DNA of 12,654 nt from Elusimicrobiota bacterium. GTDB taxonomy: Bacteria; Elusimicrobiota; Elusimicrobia; UBA1565; UBA9628. Location: assembly GCA_023249695.1 (NCBI GenBank), contig JAHFCD010000011.1:1-12654 (forward strand), in the 5' to 3' direction. Below the pieces are notes generated by a model. It was not told where the DNA came from. It did no database searches and saw nothing but the letters and a program-made list of their open reading frames with translations. Each line of letters starts with the position of its first letter. Position 1 is the first letter of the stretch. The position numbers and the translations under genes were made by a program. Positions 1-11,469 of this stretch are shown piece after piece.

Positions 1-249
1 TTTGAGTTCGGAGACCTCGGCCTTGAGCTTGTCGGCGGTCGCCGGGTCCTTGGCGGCCATGGCCTTGCCGATCGCCGAGGACGCGGCGTTGCGCTGAGCG
101 CGCATCGCCTCCACCTCGATCATGATCGCCCGGTGCGATTCGTCGAGCTTCAGGAGCGCGTCGAACGCGTCGCCGAGCTTGGGATTGCGCGCGGCCAGCG
201 CCGCCCGGATCGCGGCGGCGTTTTTTCGCGCGCCGCCGAGATCGATCAT
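1..249 (-). CDS. serS: Seryl-tRNA synthetase, N-terminal part (gene runs off the left edge)
   Basis: Translating the minus strand from the ATG at 249 gives 83 codons without a stop, opening MIDLGGARKNAAAIRAALAA and continuing through RAQRNAASSAIGKA. This is the layout of the SerRS N-terminal arm: a short first helix, then a long antiparallel coiled coil whose Q/ERN-x-x-S-x-x-IG turn is typical. The arm binds the long variable arm of tRNA-Ser; the class II catalytic domain that charges tRNA-Ser with serine in the cytoplasm lies outside the window. The start overlaps the stop of the preceding secreted-protein gene as ATGA, with GAGG seven bases upstream, so coupled translation is likely. gyrA followed by serS is a recurrent order in bacteria, which supports the call. 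Only the arm is visible, so identity rests on N-terminal similarity and context. Confidence 0.85.
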   Translation of the reverse strand, partial: MIDLGGARKNAAAIRAALAARNPKLGDAFDALLKLDESHRAIMIEVEAMRAQRNAASSAIGKAMAAKDPATADKLKAEVSELK

Positions 250-761
250 TTCGCCACCTCGAGCACGCTGTCGAGGGACCGGACCTCGAGCGCTCCCGGA
301 TGAGGCTCGATCATGACCTGGAGCTTCACGCGGTCCGCCCACCAGCCCGCGCGCGAGAGCTTGGCCAGATACAGCTCCAGCGCGGGAGAGGTCGTGAGAA
401 AAACGTCGAGCGTCTTGTTCGGGCCGACCTTCGGCACGCGCTTCTCGTCCACGAGGAACGGCACGCCCCAGGCGCCTTCGGGCGCTTCGCCCGCGAGCGG
501 CAGCAGGCGCCCGATCATGCTGTAGCGCAGCAGGACGCCTTCCGCCGCCTTCGGGCCGCGGTTCTTCAGCGTCAGCCGCGCCCGCAGGCGCGTCTCGAGC
601 TTCGGCGGCGCGTCGACGAGACGGGTCGCGTCATCCCAGGACGCGACGCGACCCTTCTCGACGCGCCCGCGCTGCCAGGACACGCTCTCCAGGAAAAGCT
701 CGGCCCTGGCGCCCGCGGCCGCGAAGGCCGCGAACGCCAGGACCGAAAGGACTCGTTTCAA
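246..761 (-). CDS. Small secreted protein of unknown function between gyrA and serS
   Basis: I do not recognise this 171-aa protein. It opens with Lys-Arg, an Ala/Leu/Phe-rich hydrophobic core, and an Ala-Arg-Ala motif ending at residue 20, a good Sec signal peptide with signal peptidase I cleavage before Glu21. No lipobox cysteine or later membrane segment is seen. The mature part (about 151 aa) has alternating hydrophobic residues suggesting beta strands, including LRARLTLKNRGPKAAEGVLL, which resembles the strand-turn pattern of Ig-like or CARDB-type domains. That resemblance is weak. I chose the TTG at 761 rather than the ATG at 788: it puts the basic signal-peptide n-region at the start and has GAGG eight bases upstream, overlapping the gyrA stop. 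The ATG would add nine residues (MAARSEADA) in front of the signal peptide and overlap gyrA. The stop overlaps the serS ATG by 4 bp. A periplasmic or surface role is inferred only from the signal peptide. Confidence 0.75.
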   Translation of the reverse strand: MKRVLSVLAFAAFAAAGARAELFLESVSWQRGRVEKGRVASWDDATRLVDAPPKLETRLRARLTLKNRGPKAAEGVLLRYSMIGRLLPLAGEAPEGAWGVPFLVDEKRVPKVGPNKTLDVFLTTSPALELYLAKLSRAGWWADRVKLQVMIEPHPGALEVRSLDSVLEVAK

Positions 762-771
762 CGCGTCGGCC

Positions 772-3291
<2,520 letters not shown>

Positions 3292-3314
3292 GTTCTTGTC
3301 TCTCTCTCGTTAAA

Positions 3315-5903
<2,589 letters not shown>

Positions 5904-6200
5904 TTAACGATAAGTCGTCTTCACGGCGACGATCCACGGACGGCTGAAATATTTATTAAGGGCCTTCATCAGCCCTCCCGACCGCATCTGCAGCTCCTGC
6001 GCCGCCGCCGCGCTCTTCGGACGCACGAACAGCGTTCCCTTCTTCACGGCCACGAGCGCCCAATGCTTCGCGAAGGCGCCGCACTCCTTGTCCCACACCG
6101 CGTTCAGCAGCGCCAGCTTGTCGTTGACGGTCCCGGCGCGGTACGAAAAACTCTTAATCAGATCGCCGGCGGTCGACCACCGGCCCGGCTTTTCCGTCAA
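5904..6200 (-). CDS. dciA: DciA-like DUF721 protein, probable replicative-helicase loader
   Basis: This 98-aa protein fits the DUF721/DciA family. The core reads AVWDKECGAFAKHWALVAVKKGTL..V, then an Ala/Gln-rich helix (AAAAQELQ) and LMKALNKYF, matching the family pattern of W-x3-G/C-x3-A-x-H, a central beta hairpin, then a helix with a Q/EL motif. DciA is the ancestral loader or regulator of the DnaB helicase in bacteria lacking DnaC or DnaI. The start is TTG one base after the dnaN stop, with GAGG inside the last dnaN codons seven bases upstream, so translation is probably coupled to the clamp. It occupies the dnaN-gyrB slot, where recF often sits; DUF721 genes are commonly found there. The protein is short, lacking the extended C-terminal tail of some homologues. 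Family membership is fairly secure; the loader role comes from family knowledge, not from this sequence. Confidence 0.8.
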   Translation of the reverse strand: MTEKPGRWSTAGDLIKSFSYRAGTVNDKLALLNAVWDKECGAFAKHWALVAVKKGTLFVRPKSAAAAQELQMRSGGLMKALNKYFSRPWIVAVKTTYR

Positions 6201-6201
6201 A

Positions 6202-7320
6202 TCAGAGCCTCATCGGCATGACGACGAACTTATACTCGCCCTCGCCGCCGGCCGGCTCGAACAGCGCCGGGTTGACGGGGCTCGTCATCGCGACCGTCAT
6301 CTTGTCGGTGTCGACGTGCTTCAAGGCGTCGACGACGAACTGCGGGTTGAACGCCACGGAGAAATCGGCGCCGTCGTACTCGACGGCCAGATCCTCGTTG
6401 AATTCGTTGTTCTGGCTCGAGGAGGTCACGTGCAGCGCGCCCTTCTTCAGCGCGTACTTCACCGAGCCGCCGCGGTCCACGGCGCACAGCGAGGCGCGCT
6501 TGGTGACGGCGAGCAGGTCCTTGGTCGAGGCGGTGAAGATGACCTCGCGCTTCGTCGGGATGACCTGGTCATAATTAGGAAAGGCTCCGCCCACGAGGCG
6601 GGAAAGGATCGTCGTGTCCTTCAGCTGGAACGTGATCTGGTTCTCGGTCACGGCCACGAGGATCTTCTCGTCGTCGTTCTCCTCGATCTCGAGGAGCGTC
6701 GTCAGGCGCAGGAGCTCGGACAGGACCTTGGTCGGCACGATGACCGAGAATTCCTTATCCTTCGGAAGTATCTTTTTGGCGCACACGGCCAGGCGCCGGC
6801 CGTCGGTCGACACCATCTCGAGCACGCCCTTCTTGGCGGCCCAGAAGACGCCGTTGAGCACGTGGCGGGTCTCGTCGGAGGAGGCCGCGAAGATCGTCTT
6901 CTTGATCATGCCGGCCACGATCCCGGCGGGAAGCTCGAACGAGGAGGCCTTGTTGAACTCAGGGAGCACCGGGTATTCGGATTTAGGAGAGCCGACGATT
7001 CCAAAGCGGGACCGGCCGCACTTCAAGGAGATTTTTCCGCCCGCGTCCACGGTCAGCTCGATGTCCTGCGCTTCGGGAAGGCTGTGGAGGATGTCCGCGA
7101 ACTTCTTGGCGGGAATGGTGATCGAGCCGTCCGTCTCGATCTCGGCCTTGATGTAATGCTTGACGCCCATCTCCAGATCGGTCGAGATGACCTTCACCTT
7201 CTTGTCCTCCGTCTCCATGAGGAAGTTCAAGAGGATGGGCAAAGTGGTCCGGCTCGACAGGGCGGATTGAATCGTTTGGACTCCCCGCGCCAGTTCTTCC
7301 TTGCTGATGGTTATTTTCAT
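6202..7320 (-). CDS. dnaN: DNA polymerase III beta sliding clamp
   Basis: This 372-aa protein is the beta clamp, which dimerises into a ring around DNA and tethers Pol III and other partners. Its length fits the family's three repeated domains of about 120 aa. Recognisable segments are MKITISKEEL at the N-terminus, SRTTLPILLNFL in domain I, DETRHVLNGVFW and VSTDGRRLAV in domain II, GAFPNYDQVIP leading into domain III, and the C-terminal VVMPMRL, which forms part of the hydrophobic cleft that takes clamp-binding motifs. The ATG at 7320 is preceded by GAGAGGA about eight bases upstream. The gene follows dnaA after a 217-bp gap carrying DnaA-box-like sites, and its stop lies one base before the dciA start. 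I saw no clear promoter in the gap, so it may be cotranscribed with dnaA. Confidence 0.97.
   Translation of the reverse strand: MKITISKEELARGVQTIQSALSSRTTLPILLNFLMETEDKKVKVISTDLEMGVKHYIKAEIETDGSITIPAKKFADILHSLPEAQDIELTVDAGGKISLKCGRSRFGIVGSPKSEYPVLPEFNKASSFELPAGIVAGMIKKTIFAASSDETRHVLNGVFWAAKKGVLEMVSTDGRRLAVCAKKILPKDKEFSVIVPTKVLSELLRLTTLLEIEENDDEKILVAVTENQITFQLKDTTILSRLVGGAFPNYDQVIPTKREVIFTASTKDLLAVTKRASLCAVDRGGSVKYALKKGALHVTSSSQNNEFNEDLAVEYDGADFSVAFNPQFVVDALKHVDTDKMTVAMTSPVNPALFEPAGGEGEYKFVVMPMRL
6208..6211 (-). promoter_or_regulatory. Shine-Dalgarno GAGG for the TTG start of dciA
   Basis: GAGG lies within the final Met-Arg-Leu codons of dnaN, seven bases before the TTG at 6200-6198. It supports the non-ATG start and translation coupled to dnaN. 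Confidence 0.5.
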
Positions 7321-7355
7321 TTAAATCATCCTCTCCGTCATCGAGCGGGGGGCAT

Positions 7356-7485
7356 GGTGGATAACCCCGTTTCCCCAGGAGAAAAAAGTCCCGGAGGCTG
7401 TGCATAACCCGCGCGGCTTGTCCACACTATCCCCAGCTCCGCTCGCCATCCACGTTTGTCGCAAGACGTACACATGTTGTTCACA
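7356..7485. promoter_or_regulatory. DnaA-box cluster between dnaA and dnaN (second origin element candidate)
   Basis: Four 9-mers match the DnaA box TTATNCACA with at most one mismatch: TTATCCACC (minus, 7356-7364), TTATGCACA (minus, 7399-7407, exact), TTGTCCACA (plus, 7418-7426) and TTGTTCACA (plus, 7477-7485). A weaker CTATCCCCA lies at 7427-7435. The sites are in both orientations. In B. subtilis a DnaA-box cluster between dnaA and dnaN forms half of a bipartite origin, and a similar role is inferred here. The gap 7321-7537 has no other gene I can support and no long A+T-rich tract. Confidence 0.65.
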
Positions 7486-7537
7486 GGTCGGCAAAGCCAT
7501 GGTCACAGAGCCTCAATACGACGGTCACGTCTCCGCA

Positions 7538-8887
7538 TCATCGTTCGGCCGCCTTGATGTCGGACTGCAGCTTGTTGATGATTTCCAGGAAGAAGGGGTC
7601 CGCCGCGACCATTTTCTCGATCTTCTTGCGCGCGTGAAGGACCGTCGAGTGGTCCTTGCCGCCGAAGGCCCGGCCGATGTCCGTCGAGGACAGTTCCGTC
7701 ATCACGCAGGAGAGGTACATCGCGACCTGGCGGGGCGTCGAGATGGACACGGTTCGCTGATGGCCCTTCAGGTCCTTGACGTCGACGGAGTACTTGAGCG
7801 CGACGACGCGCTGGATCGTTTCGACCCGCACCGGAGACGAGTCGTCGAGCTCCATCGACTCCTTCAGGATGTCGCGCGCATGGTCGATCGAGAGCTGCTC
7901 GCCGGTCATCGCCTGAAAAGCCTTCAGGCGGGTCAGGCAGCCCTCCAGAGCGCGCACGTTGGACTTGACCGAGGAGGCGATGAACAGGATGATGTCGTCG
8001 GGAACAACGTAGTCCTCGTGGGCGGCCTTCTTGCGCAGGATCGCGATGCGGGTCTCGAGGTCCGGAGGCTTGATGTCGGCGACGAAGCCCCACTCCAGGC
8101 GAGACACGAGGCGCTTCTCGAGGGGGGACATCTCCTTGGGCGAGCGGTCGGAGCTGACGACGATCTGCTTGCGCGAGTCGAAGAGCGCGTTGAAGGTGTG
8201 GAAAAACTCCTGCTCGGAGCGGTCCTTCGCGATCAGGAATTGGATGTCGTCGATGAGCAGGCAGTCCAGCGAGCGGTAGCGGGCGCGGAAGGCCTCGATC
8301 TGGTTGTTCTGCACCGCGGTGATGAACTCGTTGACGAAGTGCTCGCTCGTCGTGTACAGCACGCGGGCGCGCGGGTGGTGGCGCCGGACCGAGTTGCCGA
8401 TCGCGTGCATCAAATGGGTTTTGCCGAGGCCGACGTCGCCGTAGATCACGTACGGGTTGTACTGCGTGCCCGGGCTTTTCGAGATCGACTCGGCCGTCGC
8501 GCGGGCCAGGCGGTTCGACTCGCCGATGACGAAGGAGTCGAACGTGTAGCGGGGGTTGAGCTCGGAGAGGGGGAAGTCGGATTGCGGGGAGGCCACGGGG
8601 ACCGGGTCCGACGGAGGGAGCACGCGCGTCAGGTCCCGCTCGACCCGGAAGTCGAGGCCGATCTCGTAGCCGGCCTCGTCGCGCAGCAGGGAGATCAAGC
8701 GCTTCTGGTAGCGCTCCTTGATGCCGTCGGAGAAAAACTTATTGGGGACCTTGAGCGTCAGGACCCCGTCCTCGAGCGTGAGGGCGTCCACCGGCTTGAG
8801 CCAGAGCTCGGTGTTCTCGTCGCCGATCTCCGCGCGCAGGCGTTCCACGGTGGAGGTCCAGAGGGTGCCGGCTTCGATTGTTTTCAC
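7538..8887 (-). CDS. dnaA: Chromosomal replication initiator DnaA
   Basis: This 449-aa protein is DnaA, the AAA+ ATPase that binds DnaA boxes and opens oriC. Domain I (about 1-82) begins TLWTSTVERL and contains the W-L-K-P and VPNKFF pattern. Domain II is a short linker (about 83-112). Domain III has Walker A GDVGLGKT (150-157), Walker B LLIDD (210-214), sensor 1 VVSSDRSP and the box VII segment SRLEWGFVADIKPPDLETR, followed by NVRALEG. Domain IV is the DNA-binding helix-turn-helix with TPRQVAMYL and the signature GKDHSTVLHARKKIE. Walker A has Asp where Gly is commoner (GxVGLGKT). The start is GTG at 8887; the N-terminus is the normal length for domain I, so I see no better start. No Shine-Dalgarno is visible; instead DnaA boxes begin three bases upstream, which suggests autoregulation by DnaA binding. 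Confidence 0.97.
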   Translation of the reverse strand: MKTIEAGTLWTSTVERLRAEIGDENTELWLKPVDALTLEDGVLTLKVPNKFFSDGIKERYQKRLISLLRDEAGYEIGLDFRVERDLTRVLPPSDPVPVASPQSDFPLSELNPRYTFDSFVIGESNRLARATAESISKSPGTQYNPYVIYGDVGLGKTHLMHAIGNSVRRHHPRARVLYTTSEHFVNEFITAVQNNQIEAFRARYRSLDCLLIDDIQFLIAKDRSEQEFFHTFNALFDSRKQIVVSSDRSPKEMSPLEKRLVSRLEWGFVADIKPPDLETRIAILRKKAAHEDYVVPDDIILFIASSVKSNVRALEGCLTRLKAFQAMTGEQLSIDHARDILKESMELDDSSPVRVETIQRVVALKYSVDVKDLKGHQRTVSISTPRQVAMYLSCVMTELSSTDIGRAFGGKDHSTVLHARKKIEKMVAADPFFLEIINKLQSDIKAAER

Positions 8888-8890
8888 AGG

Positions 8891-8924
8891 TTATGCACAG
8901 ATGTGGATAACTCGGTTATCCCCA
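8891..8924. promoter_or_regulatory. Three adjacent DnaA boxes directly upstream of the dnaA start
   Basis: TTATGCACA (plus, 8891-8899) and TGTGGATAA (minus-strand TTATCCACA, 8902-8910) are exact boxes facing each other with two bases between them, making a near-perfect inverted repeat. TTATCCCCA (plus, 8916-8924) has one mismatch. The first box begins three bases before the dnaA GTG. Such packing suits cooperative DnaA binding next to an unwinding element and repression of dnaA. Confidence 0.8.
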
Positions 8925-8960
8925 GATTAAAGTTATATTTTTTATACTCTTTTCTGAAAC
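8925..8960. other. A+T-rich tract: candidate DNA unwinding element and dnaA promoter
   Basis: By count, 29 of these 36 bases are A or T, in a region otherwise strongly G+C-rich, and the tract abuts the DnaA-box triplet. It is the best candidate for the duplex unwinding element of oriC. On the minus strand it also contains TATAAC (8937-8932) and TATAAA (8946-8941), either of which could be a -10 element for dnaA; no convincing -35 is seen. If TATAAC is used, transcription would begin near 8925 and the three DnaA boxes would lie in the 5' leader. I could not parse a clear DnaA-trio repeat. The remaining gap, 8961-9094, shows nothing I can interpret. Confidence 0.6.
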
Positions 8961-9094
8961 AGGGTGAGCCGGACCGAAGACCCCCCAGCGACGCGTCCGC
9001 GCGCCCCGGGACGCCCGGCCAGGGCAAGGAGTCATACTAACAGTTTCGCTTCCATAGAGTCAACCCGGGGCGCGGAACGGGGGATTTCCATTCG

Positions 9095-9123
9095 TTGACA
9101 GCGCGAGGGGCAAGCGCTAGAAT
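9095..9123 (+). promoter_or_regulatory. Near-consensus sigma-70-type promoter for the hpf operon
   Basis: A perfect -35 TTGACA (9095-9100) is separated by exactly 17 bp from a -10 TAGAAT (9118-9123), which differs from TATAAT at one position. A start site about seven bases after the -10 would fall near 9130, only about three bases before the hpf ATG at 9133. The transcript would thus be leaderless or nearly so, which agrees with the lack of any Shine-Dalgarno before hpf. Confidence 0.8.
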
Positions 9124-9132
9124 CTCCCACCT

Positions 9133-9657
9133 ATGGAGATTCAACTGACGGCCAAGCAACTCAAGATCACGCCCGCTCTGCGCGAGTACGTGCAGCAGAA
9201 GATGGGGAAGACCCAAAAGTATTTCGACCACATCGTTTGGGGACAGGCTTTTCTCTTCGTGGAAAAGCGCTCGCACAAAGCGGAGATGATCGTGCACGCG
9301 CCGGGGCAGACGTTCCGCGCCATCGCGACGGCCGCCGACCTCTACTCCGCCATCGACCTCGCGTCCGACAAGATCGACGCGCAGCTCAAGAAGCACAAGG
9401 AGCGCATCAAGAGCCGCCATAAGCCCAAGACCTCCGACACGATGGCCGAGGCGATTCCTCCCGCCGCGATCTCCTTCGCGGTGTCGCGCCAGCCCGTCTA
9501 CGCGATGACGCCCGAGCAGGCGTCGACCGAGTTCGACTCCTCCGAGCGGGTCTTCCTCGTCTACCTCGACAAGGACACCGATCAGGTTCACGTTCTTTAC
9601 CGCCGCGAAGACGAGAGCCTTGGGATCATCCAGCCCGTTCGCAAAGCCAAGCGCTGA
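9133..9657 (+). CDS. hpf: Long-form ribosome hibernation promoting factor (HPF/RaiA family)
   Basis: This 174-aa protein has the two-part layout of long HPF. The N-terminal domain (about 1-100) opens MEIQLTAKQLKITPALREYV, the usual beta strand and helix that bind the small ribosomal subunit at the decoding channel. A variable linker follows, then a C-terminal domain (about 115-170) with MTPEQASTEF, a VFLVYLDKDT strand and VLYRREDESLGIIQP, matching the family's M-x-x-E-E-A and N-V-V-Y-R-R-x-D-G-x-x-G-L-I-x-P motifs. That domain dimerises two ribosomes into inactive 100S particles in stationary phase or starvation. The linker and C-terminal domain are somewhat divergent: typical G-H-x-F-F is replaced by SSERVFLV. 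The ATG is supported by the normal N-terminus. It is the first gene of the rightward unit, with its own strong promoter and almost no 5' leader. Confidence 0.93.
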   Translation: MEIQLTAKQLKITPALREYVQQKMGKTQKYFDHIVWGQAFLFVEKRSHKAEMIVHAPGQTFRAIATAADLYSAIDLASDKIDAQLKKHKERIKSRHKPKTSDTMAEAIPPAAISFAVSRQPVYAMTPEQASTEFDSSERVFLVYLDKDTDQVHVLYRREDESLGIIQPVRKAKR

Positions 9658-9661
9658 CGCC

Positions 9662-10612
9662 GTGCATGCCGCGGAACTGACCGTCGGCGAACTCCTTAAG
9701 GAGCAAGGCGAGCGATTGCGCCTTGAACTGCTCTCGGGCGAGAAATCGCTCGGCCGCCGGATCACGGTGGCCGATCTCAATCGTCCCGGCCTGGCGCTGT
9801 CCGGCTTCCTCGAGCGGTTTCGCGCCGAGCGGGTGCAGATTTTCGGCAACGGCGAACAGGCCTACTGCCAGAAGGCGGACGCCAAGAAGCTGGCCGACGC
9901 GCTGTCGGCGATGCTGTCGGCCGCCGAGCTTCCCTGCGTGATCGTCACGCACAACACGCCGGTGCCGCCGGCGCTGGCGCAGGCGTGCAAGAAGCACGGC
10001 GTGCCGCTGCTGCGCTCCGCGTACGACACGACGACGCTCACCGGCGAGCTGTCCGAGGCGCTCGAGGCGAGGCTGGCGCCGGCGACGACGGTGCACGGCG
10101 TGCTCGTCGACGTCTACGGCCTCGGCGTCATCATCCAGGGCGAGTCCGGCATCGGCAAGTCCGAGTGCGCCCTCGAGCTGCTCAAGCGCGGCCACATCCT
10201 CGTCGCCGACGACGCGGTGCAGATCCAGCACCGGCGCGGCGGCTACCTGCGCGGCTCCTGCCCCGAGCCCCTCAAGAACCACATGGAGGTGCGCGGCCTC
10301 GGCGTCATCGACGTCAAGCTCCTCTTCGGCATCGGCGCGATCCTCGACCGCACGCGCATCGAGCTCGCGATCAAGCTCGAGGCCAGGAACGCGGCCACGG
10401 CCTACGACCGCACCGGGCTCGACGCGAAGAAGCTCTCGATCCTCGACGTGGAGATTCCGCTGATCAAGATCCCCGTCAGCCCCGGCCGCAACCTCGCCGT
10501 GCTCATCGAGGTCGCGGCGCTCAACCAGCGCCTGCGCTCGCAGGGCTATTTCTCCGCGGAGAATTTCAACCAGCGCCTCATCGAGCGCATGAAGACGAAG
10601 GAGCGCGGATGA
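9662..10612 (+). CDS. hprK: HPr kinase/phosphorylase
   Basis: With a GTG start at 9662 this is a 316-aa HprK, the bifunctional enzyme that phosphorylates and dephosphorylates the regulatory serine of HPr. The N-terminal domain carries the family pattern LELLSGEKSLGRRITVADLN then RPGL (B. subtilis: hydrophobic-RPI-x-V-x-D-I-x-RPGL). The catalytic domain has Walker A GESGIGKS (160-167), the paired acidic residues VADDAV (Asp183, Asp184), the signature MEVRGLGVIDV (208-218) and IPVSPGRN before EVAALNQRL. The P-loop position is close to that of B. subtilis HprK, which supports this start. An upstream TTG at 9620 would add 14 residues and overlap hpf. The GTG is four bases after the hpf stop with no clear Shine-Dalgarno, so coupling is likely. 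The stop overlaps rapZ by ATGA. HPr itself is not in the window. Confidence 0.94.
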   Translation: MHAAELTVGELLKEQGERLRLELLSGEKSLGRRITVADLNRPGLALSGFLERFRAERVQIFGNGEQAYCQKADAKKLADALSAMLSAAELPCVIVTHNTPVPPALAQACKKHGVPLLRSAYDTTTLTGELSEALEARLAPATTVHGVLVDVYGLGVIIQGESGIGKSECALELLKRGHILVADDAVQIQHRRGGYLRGSCPEPLKNHMEVRGLGVIDVKLLFGIGAILDRTRIELAIKLEARNAATAYDRTGLDAKKLSILDVEIPLIKIPVSPGRNLAVLIEVAALNQRLRSQGYFSAENFNQRLIERMKTKERG

Positions 10613-11469
10613 CGAAGTCCTCGCCGAAGAAGATCTTCGTCATCACCGGCGTCTCGGGCGCGGGCAAGAGCCAGGCGCTGAAGGTGTTCGAGGACTTCGG
10701 CTGGTTCTGCGTCGACAACCTCCCGATCGCGCTGCTCGACGAGTTCGCCGCGTTCGTGCAGAAGTCCCCGGCGATGACGCGCGTCGCGCTCGGCATGGAC
10801 GTCCGCGAGGGCCGCGTGCTCGGCGCGCTGCCGCCGCTGCTGCGCCGGCTGAAGCTCCAGGGCCTCGACATCAACGTCCTGTTCATCGACGCGGCGGACG
10901 CGACCGTGATCCACCGCTTCTCCGAGACGCGCCACCGCCATCCGCTCGGCGGCAAGATCGCCGACGCGGTCAAGCAGGAGCGCAAGCTCCTCGCCCCGAT
11001 CAAGGGCACCGCCGACAAGGTCATCGACACGACGCGCCTCTCGCTCGGCGAGCTCAAGGAGAAGATCTCCGAGACGCTCGGCCTGACGCTGACGCGGGAA
11101 ATGACCTTGCAGGTCGTCAGCTTCGGCTACAAGCACGGCATGCCGATCGACGCCGACATCATCATGGACGTCCGATTCCTGCCCAACCCCCATTACCAGA
11201 GCGCCCTGCGCAAGAAGACCGGCCTCGACGAACCCGTGCAGAAGTACATCCTCGCCCAGCCCGTCGCCCGCCGCTTCCTCAACGATTGGCACAGGCTGAT
11301 CGCGACCTTGCTTCCTCATTACGTGCGCGAAGGGAAATCCTATCTGACGATCGCCATCGGCTGCACGGGCGGCCGTCACCGCAGCGTGTTCTGCACGCGC
11401 TGGCTCGCGCAGAAGCTGCGCGCGACGGGCCATCCGGTGCAGGAATTTCACCGGGACATCACGCTGTGA
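10609..11469 (+). CDS. rapZ: RapZ/YvcJ family nucleotide-binding protein
   Basis: This 286-aa protein belongs to the RapZ (YvcJ, formerly YhbJ) family. Walker A is GVSGAGKS (14-21), followed by FGWFCVDNLP, a family hallmark. The C-terminal domain carries SFGYKHGMPIDADIIMDVRF, LPNPHY, TGLDEPV and IGCTGGRHRSVF, all highly conserved. In E. coli RapZ guides the small RNA GlmZ to RNase E and so controls GlmS; in Firmicutes the YvcJ homologue binds nucleotides and affects competence. E. coli RapZ ends in a basic Lys/Arg cluster used for RNA binding; here the protein ends EFHRDITL without it, so GlmZ-type activity should not be assumed. The ATG overlaps the hprK stop by 4 bp and has AAGGAG five bases upstream. 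hprK-rapZ adjacency beside PTS genes is a known arrangement. Confidence 0.94.
   Translation: MTKSSPKKIFVITGVSGAGKSQALKVFEDFGWFCVDNLPIALLDEFAAFVQKSPAMTRVALGMDVREGRVLGALPPLLRRLKLQGLDINVLFIDAADATVIHRFSETRHRHPLGGKIADAVKQERKLLAPIKGTADKVIDTTRLSLGELKEKISETLGLTLTREMTLQVVSFGYKHGMPIDADIIMDVRFLPNPHYQSALRKKTGLDEPVQKYILAQPVARRFLNDWHRLIATLLPHYVREGKSYLTIAIGCTGGRHRSVFCTRWLAQKLRATGHPVQEFHRDITL

Noticed and set aside
7321..7506. 61-codon minus-strand open frame in the dnaA-dnaN gap
   Set aside because: It spans the DnaA-box cluster, has no recognisable motif, and ends where the dnaN ribosome-binding site begins. It is more likely a chance frame in origin DNA.
9007..9019. Short G+C-rich inverted repeat (CCGGG-ACG-CCCGG) upstream of hpf
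   Set aside because: The stem is only five pairs and no T-run follows, so I do not call it a terminator; such short repeats are expected by chance at this base composition.
7400..9040. 546-codon plus-strand open frame opposite dnaA
   Set aside because: It is the antisense of dnaA extended into both intergenic gaps. It would run through all the DnaA-box sites and has no family signature.
9037..9849. 270-codon minus-strand open frame opposite hpf and the start of hprK
   Set aside because: It would cover the strong hpf promoter and run antisense to conserved HPF sequence; the product is repetitive in Leu, Gly, Arg and Val.
9985..10608. Upstream extension of the rapZ frame through hprK
   Set aside because: The extension is an Arg/Pro/Ala-rich out-of-frame reading of hprK; the ATG at 10609 has a good Shine-Dalgarno and gives the normal RapZ N-terminus.
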